Counted from the stretch's first letter, positions 1 through 10,847 are shown. The stretch is 64,000 nucleotides of DNA from Lasiodiplodia sp. COLG20 (GCA_009801085.1 VNWV01000003.1:2852001-2916000); one strand, 5' to 3'. Notes: generated by a model from the sequence alone, not told the origin. Program-made: numbers and translations.

Positions 1-194
1 AGGCCGGCGTTGGTGGTGCGCCACACCTTGCTGTTGCCATACTCGATGGTGAGGGCGGTCTCGGTGTCGTCGAAGAAGAAGAGGCCAGTTGGCGGCGTCT
101 CGAACTTCTGCTTCTTGATGGTTGGCTCGTCAGCCTTGGCGGCGGCGCCGATAGCCAGCAGCGCGCTGAGCCACACGGCCTTTTTCAGTATCAT
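1..194 (-). CDS. VPS10: VPS10-type vacuolar protein sorting receptor, N-terminal fragment
   Basis: The start codon is at 194-192 and the frame stays open to the window edge, giving about 64 residues. The product opens with a hydrophobic signal peptide (MILKKAVWLSALLAIGAAAKA), then a stretch rich in KKQKFETPPTGLFFF and DDTETA, and ends in a KVWRTTNAG segment. This is the start of the first BNR/sortilin propeller blade of VPS10 receptors, type I membrane proteins that carry soluble hydrolases such as carboxypeptidase Y from the late Golgi to the endosome or vacuole. An ATG 3 nt upstream is in another frame, and the Ile-Met-Ile-Leu context supports the ATG at 194. The rest of the gene, normally about 1,500 codons, lies outside the window. 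It is divergent from the acyltransferase-like gene on the plus strand. The family call rests on a short fragment but on a characteristic N-terminus. Confidence 0.8.
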   Translation of the reverse strand, partial: MILKKAVWLSALLAIGAAAKADEPTIKKQKFETPPTGLFFFDDTETALTIEYGNSKVWRTTNAG

Positions 195-839
195 GATGGC
201 ATGAGGCGAGGGCGTGGCTGGCGGAAGACGGGTCGACAGGTGTTGTTCGGAGTAGGCGGCGTCTGGAGCTGTGAGCTTGCTGCCACCGGCTGCCTAGCGC
301 GTGTTCGAATTCAGCCTCAGGCTGGTTACGTATCGCACCGGGGGGGCGGGCGAGAGCTTGGACCAGCCCGGTTGCATCGTCCTTGTCCGGTGCGCAACCA
401 CGCCCATCAAAAATCACATTGCGAAACGTCTGCTATGCTCAATGCTCGTCTGCCTTGCCTCGACGTGTCTGGCGGCTTCAGAGACGCGTCCGCGCGCCGC
501 GACGCAGGGGGTCTCGGGGAAGCGCGCGGCGGGCAGCCACCCATGATGAGTCCGCCCCGTTGTCGTAGGGCGCGCTCGCCGGCCCCATCGCTATCGTCTC
601 AGTCCCGCTTCGCATTCTACACACCTTTTCCCTTCGATCCACTCGCGTCTTGAAGCCCCACTCGTTCTTTGCGCATCAAGCAGACTCGTAGCGTTGCTGC
701 CGAGCATCGTTGTCTATCTGGTATCGCACTACGTCGCAAGCCAAATTTTCTCCTCTACATTTCAGGCTGCTGCACGAGGATTGGCCGTGTCATTGAACCC
801 GTCAGTAACGGTAGGCGAGCAACCCCACAACTGATCCAC
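195..839. other. Divergent intergenic region
   Basis: This interval of about 645 nt lies between the VPS10-type gene (-) and the acyltransferase-like gene (+) and must hold both promoters. A pyrimidine-rich stretch near 575-660 on the plus strand is typical of fungal core promoters and leaders. Open frames here are GC-driven and show no family resemblance. I see no tRNA and no repeat. Confidence 0.5.
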
Positions 840-2561
840 ATGGAGAAAGAGAGCCGCCAGGACCATTGGCTTGGCCGCTACGCCAACGACTACCACGCAT
901 GGCGTCGAGCTCAACACCGCGGAAGAGACGTCTTTCAGAGGCCTCTCGGCCTTATCGAGACGTCTTTCGACAACGACGGGGCTTTCTTCGGCGGTAGGGC
1001 AGACGTCAACACGGTCATTTCCTTCGAAGTCCGAAGCAATCTGACGCCTGAGCAATTGCGCGAAAGGATCGTCCTCGCCTGGGCCAATCTCCGGCTCCAT
1101 CATATTCTCCTCATGTCGACTGTCATCCGGGATTCTGTGACAGATCGCAGACTGTTCAATCTCGATCTGCCCACGACAAACACTGAAGTAGTCGAAAATG
1201 CCCTGGCATCCATGGATTTCCTTGCCGATCACTACAGCGAGGTAGACATTGACGATTGGTTCAAACATATCAACAACTCGAGCCGTGTTGTTGACTCAGA
1301 TCGGTCTCTGTCGCGGCTCTTCGTCCATCCAGTCGTGCCAATATCCCAGCACACCTTCCAATTGGCGTTCACGCTGGTGTGCGCGCACGAAATTTGCGAT
1401 GGCGTTGTCGTGCTTTACAACTGGGAACCACACTTCCTCGAATTATTGAACAACTCAGAGCAAGACCTCAAGAGGGGTCTAGAAGTCGAAAGATCCCCCG
1501 ATCGCCTATGGGCCCGTCTTCCAAGAGCACAGGAAGATCTCTATCCTTTAGTTCAGGGCAGTCCGGCACGCAAAAGGTGGTTCTGGACCGTCATGAGAAT
1601 CCTCCGCCATGTCCGTAGACCCCCGCCAGCCGGTTTCGCCAACCCCCTGCGGCGGAGAGACCGGAGAGAGCAAGCCATATCGCTGCCGCCCAAATACTCT
1701 AATGTCTTGGATTACTCAGAAGACCGCAAGCCTCCCATGAACAGTTTCAACGTCAAAGCAGAGCTCTCTAGGGAGGCTACGTCTCGTATCGAGCGACTGG
1801 CGAAATCGGTCGGTGCCAGCGTTGGAGCCGCTTGCTTCGCTCTCGTTGGTATGGCCATGATGGAGATAGAGGAGGCCAGGGACCCGCACACGCTGCTGTC
1901 GGAACGTATGCCATACGTCGGCTCCTTCCCGATCAATCCTCGCCCGTTCTTTGGCTACACCGGCCCTACCGATTCGGTTATGCTCACTTTCAGCGACGGT
2001 ATATGGTTGCCATTTCTGCCGTCGGATCTTCCCGCCGAAGGGAGGTTCAAGCTGCTGGTGCGGCAGGCGCACAGGCAATTGCGCCAGTACCAGAAGCGAA
2101 TCCAAAGCGAGGGGATGAAGGGGAGCTTTGATCCCACCGATCCAGCCCGCATCATTGCTTCAAGTTACATCTTGGCAGTTGAAAGGGCCGAATTTTTGAG
2201 GCCGCAGCATCTGAAGACTGGAGTCAATCCCCAGGGCGACTACCCAGCCAACTTCAAGTGGATGCCTGCAACGTGTGGCGTCAGTTCAATTGGGTCGATA
2301 AGGAACTTCCTTGCTCGGGGAAAGTACAGTCTGGACGAAGACACAGTTCGGAAGAATGGGCTTGCCGCAGATCTGTACATCTTTGACCGGACGGGTGTAC
2401 GTGCCCGGGATTTTGAGTTCTTGTGTGGATGTTGGGGTTCAGAGGATGGGTTGACATTCAGCGTATCGTATGACGGCAACGCCATAGATGAAGGAAGCGT
2501 CTTGGTTTGGAAAGCTCTCATGGAGGGGATGTTCGAGCCCAGTGCAAAGTCAAAATTGTAG
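840..2561 (+). CDS. HxxxD acyltransferase / condensation-domain-like protein
   Basis: This is an intronless frame of 573 residues. It is open upstream to 669, but the ATG at 840 gives a sensible start (MEKESRQDHWLGRYAND) and the upstream extension looks like untranslated leader. The key motif is HEICDG at residues 183-188, matching the HxxxDG catalytic motif of CoA-dependent acyltransferases and NRPS condensation domains, in which the His is the general base. It is preceded by a hydrophobic strand, as in that fold. The C-terminal half contains the pair of sequences around GSIRNFLARGKY and DGLTFSVSYDGN, resembling the second subdomain (DFG-like region) of the superfamily. No carrier, adenylation or signal sequence is present. 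Fungal stand-alone relatives include Tri3-type O-acetyltransferases and many uncharacterised proteins; substrate cannot be inferred. No biosynthetic gene cluster surrounds it. Confidence 0.6.
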   Translation: MEKESRQDHWLGRYANDYHAWRRAQHRGRDVFQRPLGLIETSFDNDGAFFGGRADVNTVISFEVRSNLTPEQLRERIVLAWANLRLHHILLMSTVIRDSVTDRRLFNLDLPTTNTEVVENALASMDFLADHYSEVDIDDWFKHINNSSRVVDSDRSLSRLFVHPVVPISQHTFQLAFTLVCAHEICDGVVVLYNWEPHFLELLNNSEQDLKRGLEVERSPDRLWARLPRAQEDLYPLVQGSPARKRWFWTVMRILRHVRRPPPAGFANPLRRRDRREQAISLPPKYSNVLDYSEDRKPPMNSFNVKAELSREATSRIERLAKSVGASVGAACFALVGMAMMEIEEARDPHTLLSERMPYVGSFPINPRPFFGYTGPTDSVMLTFSDGIWLPFLPSDLPAEGRFKLLVRQAHRQLRQYQKRIQSEGMKGSFDPTDPARIIASSYILAVERAEFLRPQHLKTGVNPQGDYPANFKWMPATCGVSSIGSIRNFLARGKYSLDEDTVRKNGLAADLYIFDRTGVRARDFEFLCGCWGSEDGLTFSVSYDGNAIDEGSVLVWKALMEGMFEPSAKSKL

Positions 2562-3330
2562 GGGCGCACGAAATTTCGACTACGTAGGTATAATAATTCT
2601 TTTTGCCTACACGGAAGCTGAATGCCTTTGGGCACGCTAAATGATGACGGCTGCGGCAGATGCAAATGGCAGCTGTTGCACGTCCAACGCTGTCAGCTCA
2701 ACGTAAGCTTCCGGAGATGGATCTAACAATGCACTCAGCCTCATAGAAACCTCCGCCATTCGCACGTGAAGACAGCACTCAGAGATCCAATCAACGGGGC
2801 AATGGTGAGCTGAGACGGGCTAGCTGAACGGGAGATGAGCGCAAGCGACAGGGATGCGAAGGGTCCAAGCGCTGATGCATTTTTGGGCGCATCGCCAATA
2901 ACAATCATGATGTCAGAAATAGACGGCGATGGATTCGGGGGGCAATGATGGAGGGCAGGAGTCATGCGCCAAAGCCACCACAAGGCTGCCGAAAAAGGAC
3001 AGATGGCGGGCGCCACTAGCAGAGCGCTGCCGATGATCACTGCTGGAGAGCCTGTCCCTGCTGACATCAATCACACGCTCAGCCTTCAGCGCGCGGCGTG
3101 CGTGCCGGCCTCCCGCGCTGCGCTGCGCGGCCCTGTTAAGGCTGATGTTGCGGCAGGCTGCATGCCCAGCGCAATATAAGCTCGTGGTCGTGCGCGCGTG
3201 CTTTCCTGGCAAACACAGGCCCAATGCACGTCTTATCGTCTATCAAAACGCAACACTGAGAACACGAACCAGCCTCCTATTTCTCGCCGGCGCTCCCCTT
3301 CTTGTTTTCCTTTGTCCCCTTTCCCGCGAT
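2562..3330 (+). other. Intergenic region, 3' end of the acyltransferase-like gene and promoter of the next gene
   Basis: About 770 nt between two co-directional genes. The first 250 nt are AT-richer and probably hold the terminator. The 3' half is GC-rich with a CT-rich run around 3270-3325 just before the next start codon. No gene or repeat is recognised. Confidence 0.4.
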
Positions 3331-4789
3331 ATGTTCTGGGGCCGCAGGAGGGGCGAATGCCCCTCGACAAAAACCAATGGCATCTCCCCGAAACTGAAGA
3401 TGCTGCGCGCCGAGACGGTCAAGCTCCTGCCCTCGCAAATCGGCAGCGATCACGGCAGAGGTCCGGGTCCCTTGCCGTATACCTCAGATCCCGTCCAACT
3501 CATCTGGAGCGACCTCAAGCTGTTCTTCCGCGTCTCCTACCTGCTGCCCGTTCTGTTTTACCCCTGGGGCAAAAGAGAAGGCGACGAGATCTACCCGGAC
3601 CTGGGCAACGGCATCCAGCTCAGCTGGCAAATCACCCTCACCGTCTACCAAGTCCTATTCATCCTGTCGCTGCCCTTCTGCCTCATCCTGCCGCTGGGAT
3701 GGTTCCTCATTTACGCCACTGTCGCAATCGCCCTTTGCATTCCCATCTGGATGATCGTGAACGGAAGGAGGCATGAAGTGCATTCCCGCCGCGACATCGC
3801 TTCCGAGCACGAGCACCCCGACGAATACTGGATCTTCATCAACGGCGTCGCTGTTGGGTGAGTGGACAGCCGACCATAACGTCACGCATTGCTAACATGA
3901 TTTCAGGAGGTACTGGCTTCAAGCGAACCTGGACAGGCTTGCCCGGATATTTGGCCGACCGGTCACGGGTATCCACAACAAGACTAACGGCCTGATCTTC
4001 GACCTGGTCCAATGCATGATCGAGCGCAACCTCAACTACTCGACTCAGGACATCCGCGATGCCTACAAGCTCGTCAAGGAGGCCCTCATGGACGACCAGC
4101 GCAAAAAGGTTGTTCTCATCCTGCACAGCCAGGGCGCCCTCCAGGGCAGCCTGATGATCGACTGGCTGCTCGCCGAGCTGTCAGAGGACATCCTGCACAA
4201 GCTTGAAGTCTACACCTTTGGCAACGCAGCCAATCACTTCAACAACCCTGCCAAGTCTTCCTCTTACTCGAACCACGAGGAGGATGGACAGGGGCGCGGG
4301 CGAAAGGAGAAGGCCATCCGCTACATCGAGCACTATGTCAACGACGAAGACATGGTTGCTAGATGGGGCGTTCTGCACTTCATCCACGTCCCCAACCGCT
4401 TCATGGGCCGCCTCTTTCAGCGCAAGGGCACCGGCCACCTGCTCAACCAGCACTACCTGAACTACATGTTCCCGCTGGGCTCGGATAACCGAGTCCTCGA
4501 CAAGAACGAGTTCATGGACAGCGAGGTTGACCTTGACCACGACGATTTCGACGTCGACAGGGAGGGGCTGGAAGATAGCTTGTGCGAACTCCTGAGTGGC
4601 TCTGATTTAGATTCCGACTCAGACACCTCAGACTCGACAGCTATTGTTAACGATTTTAACAGTCCCGTCCTTCCCGTTGCTTCCGCCCATTCGTTGTCCA
4701 ACAGTTCGCGACGGCTGCCGAAGCACCCGAAGGTCAAGGACTTCAGTCGTCTCTGGCATTATCGGAATGGACGCTCTCCAAGGGAATAG
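3331..4789 (+). CDS. Membrane protein with alpha/beta-hydrolase-like HSQG motif
   Basis: There are two exons, 3331-3857 and 3907-4789. The 49-nt intron starts GTGAGT and ends in a TTTCAG acceptor preceded by GCTAAC. The product is 469 residues. The start at 3331 (MFWGRRRGEC) is preferred over the open frame upstream; 3403 is an alternative. Residues about 55-80 and 95-150 are hydrophobic (YLLPVLFYPWG; then long Leu/Ile-rich segments), suggesting membrane attachment. The second exon carries VVLILHSQGALQG with Ser250 as candidate nucleophile. The usual first glycine of GxSxG is absent, as in related serine-hydrolase-like proteins that have H-S-Q-G. A later HFIHVPNRFMG segment could supply a histidine. 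The C-terminal 100 residues are acidic and serine-rich. It is convergent with ATP4. Pezizomycotina carry conserved proteins of this kind; catalytic activity is an inference. Confidence 0.65.
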
Positions 4790-4798
4790 ATTGTCGGG

Positions 4799-4819
4799 TT
4801 TTTTTTTTGGGGGGGGGGG
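4799..4819 (+). repeat. Homopolymer junction T10-G11
   Basis: A run of ten T is followed directly by eleven G, just after the stop codon of the HSQG-motif gene. Both runs are prone to sequencing and assembly length errors, so the exact length is uncertain. It lies in the 291-nt convergent spacer before the end of ATP4. Confidence 0.8.
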
Positions 4820-5080
4820 TGCTCCCGGCGTTTGGTATCTTCTGCCACAGCGCTGGACGTTGGAGGTTAGAGAAAAGGGACGGCGCGCTTCCTGGGATTC
4901 TGGGTTTTCCGCATCAGCACGGCGTTGATCAGTGAGGGTGGCCATTCAGTAGACGCTCGATTTCTAGATAATTTGAATAGTCACGATGGATATCTCGGAG
5001 TTCGATGACTAGTATTGCACGAGGATCTATGTAACAGGCGGAGAATTGTTGGATGACCATTCAAACGCTGGCTTCGTTTT

Positions 5081-6012
5081 CTACGCCTTCTGGGCAACAA
5101 TCCCTGCGGGCCATTAGCATAGTCGCTGGCTTTTGCCTTGCTTTGCGGTAAACTTACTCTCAACGTCAGCGACGCTCTGGTCAAGGATCTGCTTGAGAGT
5201 CTTGGGGTTCTCAAGCTCCTTCTCAATCTTGGCAATGATGGACTCGGCAAGCTCCTTCTGCTGCCTCTGCTTGACCTGGCCCTCGTAGCGGACCCAGGAG
5301 TCCAGGACGGACTTGGCCTCGTGAGCGAGGGCGGTCTTCTGCTCGAGCTCATAGGCCTGGGCCTCGAGCTTGGCGGTTTCCTACAGCCACTGTCAGGCTT
5401 CCTCGGCCCAGCGGAAATCCCAAAAGGAAGGCGCAACGGGCGCCCAGCAGCACGACTACATGCGGGATCATACCTTCGAAACCTCGAAGAGCGCCTTGGT
5501 GGTGTCAATGACACCGCTGAGGTCCTTGACGCTCTCAATGCGCTTCTGCACGGCCTCGGTGTGCTCCTGGCGCGCCGAGTTCAGGATGTTCTTGACCTTG
5601 TTGTTCTGACCCTCGGCCCACTCCCTGTACATGGGGCCACCGAACTTGCCGACAGCGAAGAAGACGGTCAGGAGGGACAGCATGACGATGGACTCCTCGT
5701 TGATGACATAGAGCTCGTTGCTGATGGCGGCGGCCGACAGACCGGCGCCGGCGGAGAGGATGGCGGCCTTGGAGACGAGGCTGTTGCCGGGCAGCGAGTC
5801 GATGATAGACTGCGCCTTCTTCTTGGGCTCCTCGGACGGCACATTGGAGGCGGCGCGGGCCTGGGCGAAGACCGTGGGAACGGCGCGGACGGGAACGGTT
5901 GGGCGGAGGCGGGCAGCGCCTGTATGCGGTCAGTTGGTACGCCAATCGCTCCGGTCGCGCTCCGCTTGGGCTGGGGCATACCGACGGCGCTCCTTGCGAG
6001 ACGCGAAGCCAT
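5081..6012 (-). CDS. ATP4: Mitochondrial F1Fo-ATP synthase subunit 4 (subunit b)
   Basis: Four exons on the minus strand, 6012-5982, 5919-5474, 5380-5158 and 5103-5081, encode 240 residues, close to the family's usual length. Donors are GTATGC, GTATGA and GTAAGT, and all phases agree. The start MASRLARSAVG begins an Arg/Ala-rich mitochondrial presequence. Next come SEEPKKKAQSIIDSLP and SLVSKAAILSAGAGLSAAAIS, then the inner-membrane hairpin with SIVMLSLLTVFFAVGKFGGP. The rest is the long charged helix of the peripheral stalk, ending in KQILDQSVADVERIVAQKA; the last seven residues come from a 23-nt final exon. Subunit b links the Fo membrane sector to OSCP and the F1 head and acts as stator. 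It is head to head with NOC4, with 214 nt between the start codons. Confidence 0.95.
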
Positions 6013-6226
6013 TGTTGCGGATGAGAGCGGAGAGGTATTCGACGGCTTGACGTTTGGTGAGGAGCTCGGAAGTCGAGTTGCAAGAACCTGAGGACGGGCT
6101 TGGCATCGGCGCCGGGGCGAGCGTCCGAGCGCCCGCCCCGGGCGTGCCCTCGTAACTTTTTCGAGGCGCAAGCAATGCGGTAGCCCGCCCACACAGCACA
6201 CGCCCACGCACATCGCACGCCTCGAG
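6013..6226. promoter_or_regulatory. Bidirectional promoter between ATP4 and NOC4
   Basis: Only 214 nt separate the two divergent start codons. The sequence is GC-rich with no TATA-like element, as is usual for housekeeping promoters. A conserved pairing of an ATP synthase subunit with a ribosome-biogenesis factor could allow shared control; that is inference. Confidence 0.6.
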
Positions 6227-7994
6227 ATGCCCATGATGGCTCCAGAAGCGCTCGCCGGCCACAAGAGAAAGCGCGTTGTCGAAAAAGGCGCTGTCGAGAA
6301 GCGCTCAAAGTCCAAAGCCTCCTCCAAAAACGCAGCCACCGATGGCGACGACGACGAACAAGCTCGAATCCTACTCCTGGAGAGCCAGATCACCGAGTCG
6401 CGCCGCCACTATAACAACATTGTCGAGCTGGTCAAGCTGGCAAAAGATGACGGTGCGGAGGAGTCGGCGACGCTCGCCATTGTCGCGCTTTGCCGCGTTT
6501 TCTGCCGGCTGCTAGTCGCTGGGAGCATGAAGAAAAGCAAGGGCTTGCCGGATTCGGAGGTCATGATCATTCAGTGGCTGAAAGAGCGGTACAAGGAATA
6601 TGCGGATGTGCTTCTACAGCTGTTGAAGAGTGGGAAGCCTATTTTGCAGAGCACTGCGCTCACTCTGGCCATGCGCTTGGTCAAGGAGGAGACTTCGGCG
6701 CAGAAAGGCTCTGGAGAAGATGCATGGAGAAACGGCTTGTTCTACCAGTTGGTGTACACCCTTCTCGCCTCTGCTGGCGCAGAGCATGCGCGTGAGGAGT
6801 TCGTGGAGAAGTTCATTGAAGAGCATGATGATGTGAGGTTTTACGCCCTGGTTGCCATTGCGTATGTTGCCTCGATATCCCATTCTGGAGATTGTCGCTT
6901 ACTCGTGCAGATCGTGCCTCAAGCATCCGTCTTCGCCTGTGGAGCAAGAGCAGATCATCGCCAGCAGCTTGTCGGTCCTGTCTGACCTTGAAGGCGTTCC
7001 GGAATCCAAGGACGAGCTTGAGGATTTCTATGGCCCGGAGCCCGACCATCAAAAGCACCAGCTCTACTCTCTGTCCGCACACAAGAGACAAGGCCAAGAT
7101 GCCTGGCTGGCTCTGTTCCGATCAGGCTTGAACAAGGAGCAAAGGAAGTCTGTCTTGAACATCATGACTTATAAGGTCACCCCGTGGTTCTCCAAGGTCG
7201 AGATGCTCATGGATTTTCTCACTGACTCGTATAATGTTGGCGGTGGTACCTCGCTGCTAGCGCTATCCGGCCTCTTCTTCCTGATTAGGGAGAAGAACTT
7301 GGATTACCCCTCGTTCTACGCCAAGCTTTACTCCCTCCTGGACGAGGGAATCCTGCACTCGAAACACAGATCACGGTTCTTCCGACTTTTGGATGAATTT
7401 ATGTCGTCCACCCACTTGCCGGCCGCGCTGGTAGCCAGTTTTATCAAGCGACTCTCGCGGCTGGCACTTCATGCGCCTCCGGCGGGAATTGTTGTCGTTG
7501 TGCCTTGGGTGTACAACATGCTGATGAAGCACCCAGCATGCACCTTTATGATCCATCGAGTGACAAGAGGGCCGGAGGCGCGAAAAAAGCTTGAAGATGA
7601 AGGGATGGACGATACGTTCGATATGGAGGAGTCCGATCCGATGGAGACTGGCGCTATCGAAAGCAGCCTCTGGGAACTCGAGACATTGCAGTCCCACTAC
7701 CACCCCAACGTGGCCACACTTGCCAAGATCATTTCCGAGCAGTTCACCAAACGATCCTACAATTTAGAGGACTTCTTGGACCATTCGTACAATGGCGTAA
7801 GTTACAGGAACATACCAAAACTGGGTTTACAGGCCATGCTAACGCAATCGTAGTTGATTGAAGCAGAGTTTGGCAAGGAGATGAAGAAGACTCCAGTCGT
7901 GGAGTATGAGATCCCGAAGAGGATCTTCACGGCGGATGACTCTGGCTTGGGACCTCTTGGCGGACTTATGAGCAGGGTGTTGGAGACTTTTTAG
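6227..7994 (+). CDS. NOC4: Nucleolar complex protein 4 (NOC4), CBF/Mak21 family
   Basis: Three exons, 6227-6861, 6911-7796 and 7854-7994, encode 553 residues; budding-yeast Noc4 is about the same size. Intron donors are GTATGT and GTAAGT, with acceptors after TCGTGCAG and AATCGTAG. The N-terminus is basic (HKRKRVVEK, EKRSKSKASSK), as expected for a nucleolar protein. The middle is helical with HEAT-like character (ALCRVFCRLL, TALTLAMRLV). The C-terminal half is the CBF domain, with SRFFRLLDEFMSS, YNMLMKHPACTFMIHR and WELETLQSHYHPNVATLAK. Noc4 binds Nop14 and is needed for maturation and export of the 40S subunit precursor. The family assignment is strong. The start may be either of two ATGs 6 nt apart; 6227 is used here. 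Confidence 0.92.
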
Positions 7995-8458
7995 ATGTGC
8001 CTCCTAGGCAAGAATAATATGAAGATGCCCACTGTTGGCTTGCTCCTGAATTTCTGCCGAGCATTTCGTCCATGGATGTCGCTTGACGGAGCCCAACCGT
8101 TCAGATGCAATGAAGATCTCAATATTCGACATCGCTATCGATATACAAAGGGGTCAATGGAGTGGAAAATCACGAGCAAGCTCAGACCGTCTCGGTATCC
8201 GCTGCATGAACGAGGCAAAAGCTGAAAGTGGAAAAGCTTCGGTACCTTGTTGGTGCGAGTCATTCCGTAGGGCTGAAACGATCACGTGCATCGCTGACTT
8301 CACTTCGTGCGCGCGTCAAACCCAAGATCAGCTCCCGCCTTCCATCCTCTTCCCTCTTGTCGCACAGCCGCCCACGACGCTGCGCGCACAGCTCATCGAG
8401 CCCTCCCTGTTCGCGTCTACTTGCCCCTCGTCCTGCAGCTACAGTTGAAACGCTCAGC
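7995..8458 (+). other. Intergenic region between NOC4 and the CCCH gene
   Basis: This holds 464 nt of 3' and 5' flanking sequence between co-directional genes. The part from about 8330 to 8450 is C/T-rich (TCCTCTTCCC, CCCTCCCTG) and probably serves as promoter and leader of the CCCH gene. Nothing else is recognised. Confidence 0.45.
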
Positions 8459-10098
8459 ATGTCCGAGGACAGCGAATTGCAAGCAAAGATCGCGGCTCTG
8501 GCCGGTAAGCCGCAGACTACCAAACACCACCGCCGTCGGCCCTGACAAACGTGTTCGCCGCAGGAAGGATCAACGTCCACAAGCAGCAACAGCAGCAGCA
8601 GAACGAGAACTATCAGCCGCCCACTTACCACGGTAAATCCTTGAAACCAACAACTCGCCACCGCGGGGACAGAATCGCTGATGCCGGTCAAGGTCGCGGT
8701 CGTGGACGTGGCGGTTGGGCACCCTACCGTGGCACCCCATATGGCGCTCCGCGTGGCCGCGGTGGCAAGGTGTTCAATCGCACTCTGGTCTTGAACAACA
8801 ACCGAGCCAGTAACGCTTCCGCCGATATCACTTCCCCGACCAACGGAACTACTGCAGACGGCGCTCCTTCGTCGCACGCCAATGAGGCATCTGGATGGGT
8901 TGTCAAGCGCGACAGGCATATGCAGCTGATCAACCCGGCCATCTATGATCAGGTGGCCCAGCAGCGAGCCAAAGATATAGAGCAGAGCACTGAGCAGCGC
9001 CGCCAACAGCGCAATCTGAAGGAAAAGGCCAGGCTCAGCAAACACTTTCAGATCCAGCAGGAGGCGTCTGTTGGGAACCAGGCTGCCACGACCCCGCACA
9101 ACTACGAAATCGAAGTCGACAACATCCGCTTCCGCGTCACCGATGGCGGCAGCAAGCTCGTCAGGACCTCTAGTACGTTGGCCGCTGAGATGGCACATGG
9201 ATGTCCTAAAAATATGACAGGCGATCCCAACACGGCGCGGGCAACTCCAAAGCAGGCCAAGATCGGTGGCGTCACGTTCTTGAGGAGCAAGAACGGCAAC
9301 CTCTACCGTTCTGGACTCATCAAAAACAAGCAGTACGTGTGGACAAAGGCTGCACTCATGAGCAGACTAACGCCCGCCGCAGGAACAAGCCTATCAAGAA
9401 GATTAACGAGCCTTGCCCAAGGTTCACTACCACCGGTTGGCCCTTTCCCTCCCACTCAAATGGATAAAAGCGAGGGCTCGCGCCTCGCCGTCCGGTTCGT
9501 ATGCCCAGAACCCACACTAACGTGAAGAGCAGGAACATGCGCCAAGGGGCCGCAGTGCCGTTATCAGCATGACCCGAACAAGGTTGCCATCTGCAAAGAC
9601 TATTTGCTGAGGGGCAGCTGTGCGCTTGGCGAGGGTTGTGACCTGTCGCACGACCCCACGCCCAATCGCGTCCCTGCATGCGTGCATTTCCTGCGCGGCA
9701 ACTGCACCAACGACGATTGCCGCTACGCGCACATCAGAGTTAACCCAACGGCGGCCGTGTGCCGTGCTTTCGGGACTCTCGGCTACTGCGAGAAGGGAAC
9801 TGACTGCGCTGAGCGCCATGTGTTTGAGTGTCCTGACTATGCTAACCATGCAGTCTGCCGCAACCCCAAGTGCCGGCTTCCTCACGTTGACCGGGCCGGC
9901 CAGATCCGCAAGGCAGCCGCTGCGCAGACGGCCAGCGCCGAGCTGGGATCTCCGGATTTGTCAAGTGACGATGAGTACGACGAGATCGACAGCGACGACG
10001 TTGATTCGGATGAGGAGATTGAGGAAGACGTTGTCATGCAAGGCTCGGATGCCAACGGCCAGGAGCTGTCGCAGCAACAGGACTTTGTGAGCTTCTGA
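8459..10098 (+). CDS. Five-finger CCCH zinc-finger protein (ZC3H3 / Red5-like)
   Basis: Exons are 8459-8504, 8564-9332, 9383-9435 and 9533-10098 (477 residues). A further 60-nt in-frame intron at 8633-8692 (donor GTAAAT, branch-like CTGAT, acceptor CAAG) is possible; removing it would join YHG directly to RGRGRGGWAPYRG. The third intron uses an unusual GTTGGC donor, but the phase requires it. The N-terminus has a short helix, a Gln run and an RGG-type region. The C-terminal half contains five tandem CCCH fingers, beginning CPRFTTTGTC, CKDYLLRGSC, CVHFLRGNC, CRAFGTLGYC and CPDYANHAVC. An acidic tail (DEYDEIDSDD) follows. Five tandem fingers of this spacing are the mark of human ZC3H3 and fission-yeast Red5, which act in nuclear mRNA polyadenylation, export and RNA elimination. 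Confidence 0.82.
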
Positions 10099-10847
10099 TC
10101 CGCAAGAGTAAGTGCCGAGGTTGCCTGCTGTAGTGCTATTCCCAGGGCCACCGATTTCCCATTTGGTGGAACCTGCCATGTGGGCCGCTGTGTGCGCAGC
10201 ATTGCTTGGAGTTTTAATTTGGTTCCACGGCGGCACAGTCATGATACCCGTTGATGGATTAAGGATCATTGCTGTATGGTAGAAGAAATGAAAATGGTCT
10301 TGAAAAAATTAACCTCTCCCCACGCTAATTTTGTGGTGTCAAGCCGCCTCCGCATTGGAGCCTATGCCACCTGAGCTTAACTGAATCGCACTACGCGAGT
10401 GCCATCCAAACCAGAAGGGAAACTCGATCTCCGCGCGACGCCGGCCGGCCGATCACTACTGAGCTTCGCATGCGGGGAAGGTCGATCTCCCGCCACCGGC
10501 TCTGTATATAAAATTCCTGGCGGAGAAGACTCCCGGCGGTCGTTCGGACGATCAGCAAGCGCTTTGTGCCTGGCGCATTGTAATTAGCCAAGCCGGGGCT
10601 CGCGATTCAGTAGGCACCACCTCCCGCACGCGGCTGAGCCCCTCCCGCTGACCACAGCTTCCTGCGCGGCTGTACATTAAGTCTCCATGCGTCCGCTGCT
10701 CCTTGCGCAGACTCACAAGCGCTACAAGATCAATCGCCGCGTCCGATGAGACGCTGCAGCCGGACTCTGCTTTCTCCTGACGCCAGCCTGTTTTTAATTT
10801 AGAAACCCCCGCGCATCTCCCCGAGAGCGGACCGCCACAGCAACACC
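10099..10847 (+). other. Intergenic region with TATA-like element, upstream of the Nif1-like gene
   Basis: This 749-nt spacer contains a TATATAAAA element at 10505-10513, about 340 nt before the next start codon, so the Nif1-like mRNA may have a long leader. GC-rich sequence follows. No gene is recognised. Confidence 0.45.

Noticed and set aside
669..839. 57-codon N-terminal extension of the acyltransferase-like protein
   Set aside because: The stretch reads like untranslated leader, and the ATG at 840 gives a conventional start.
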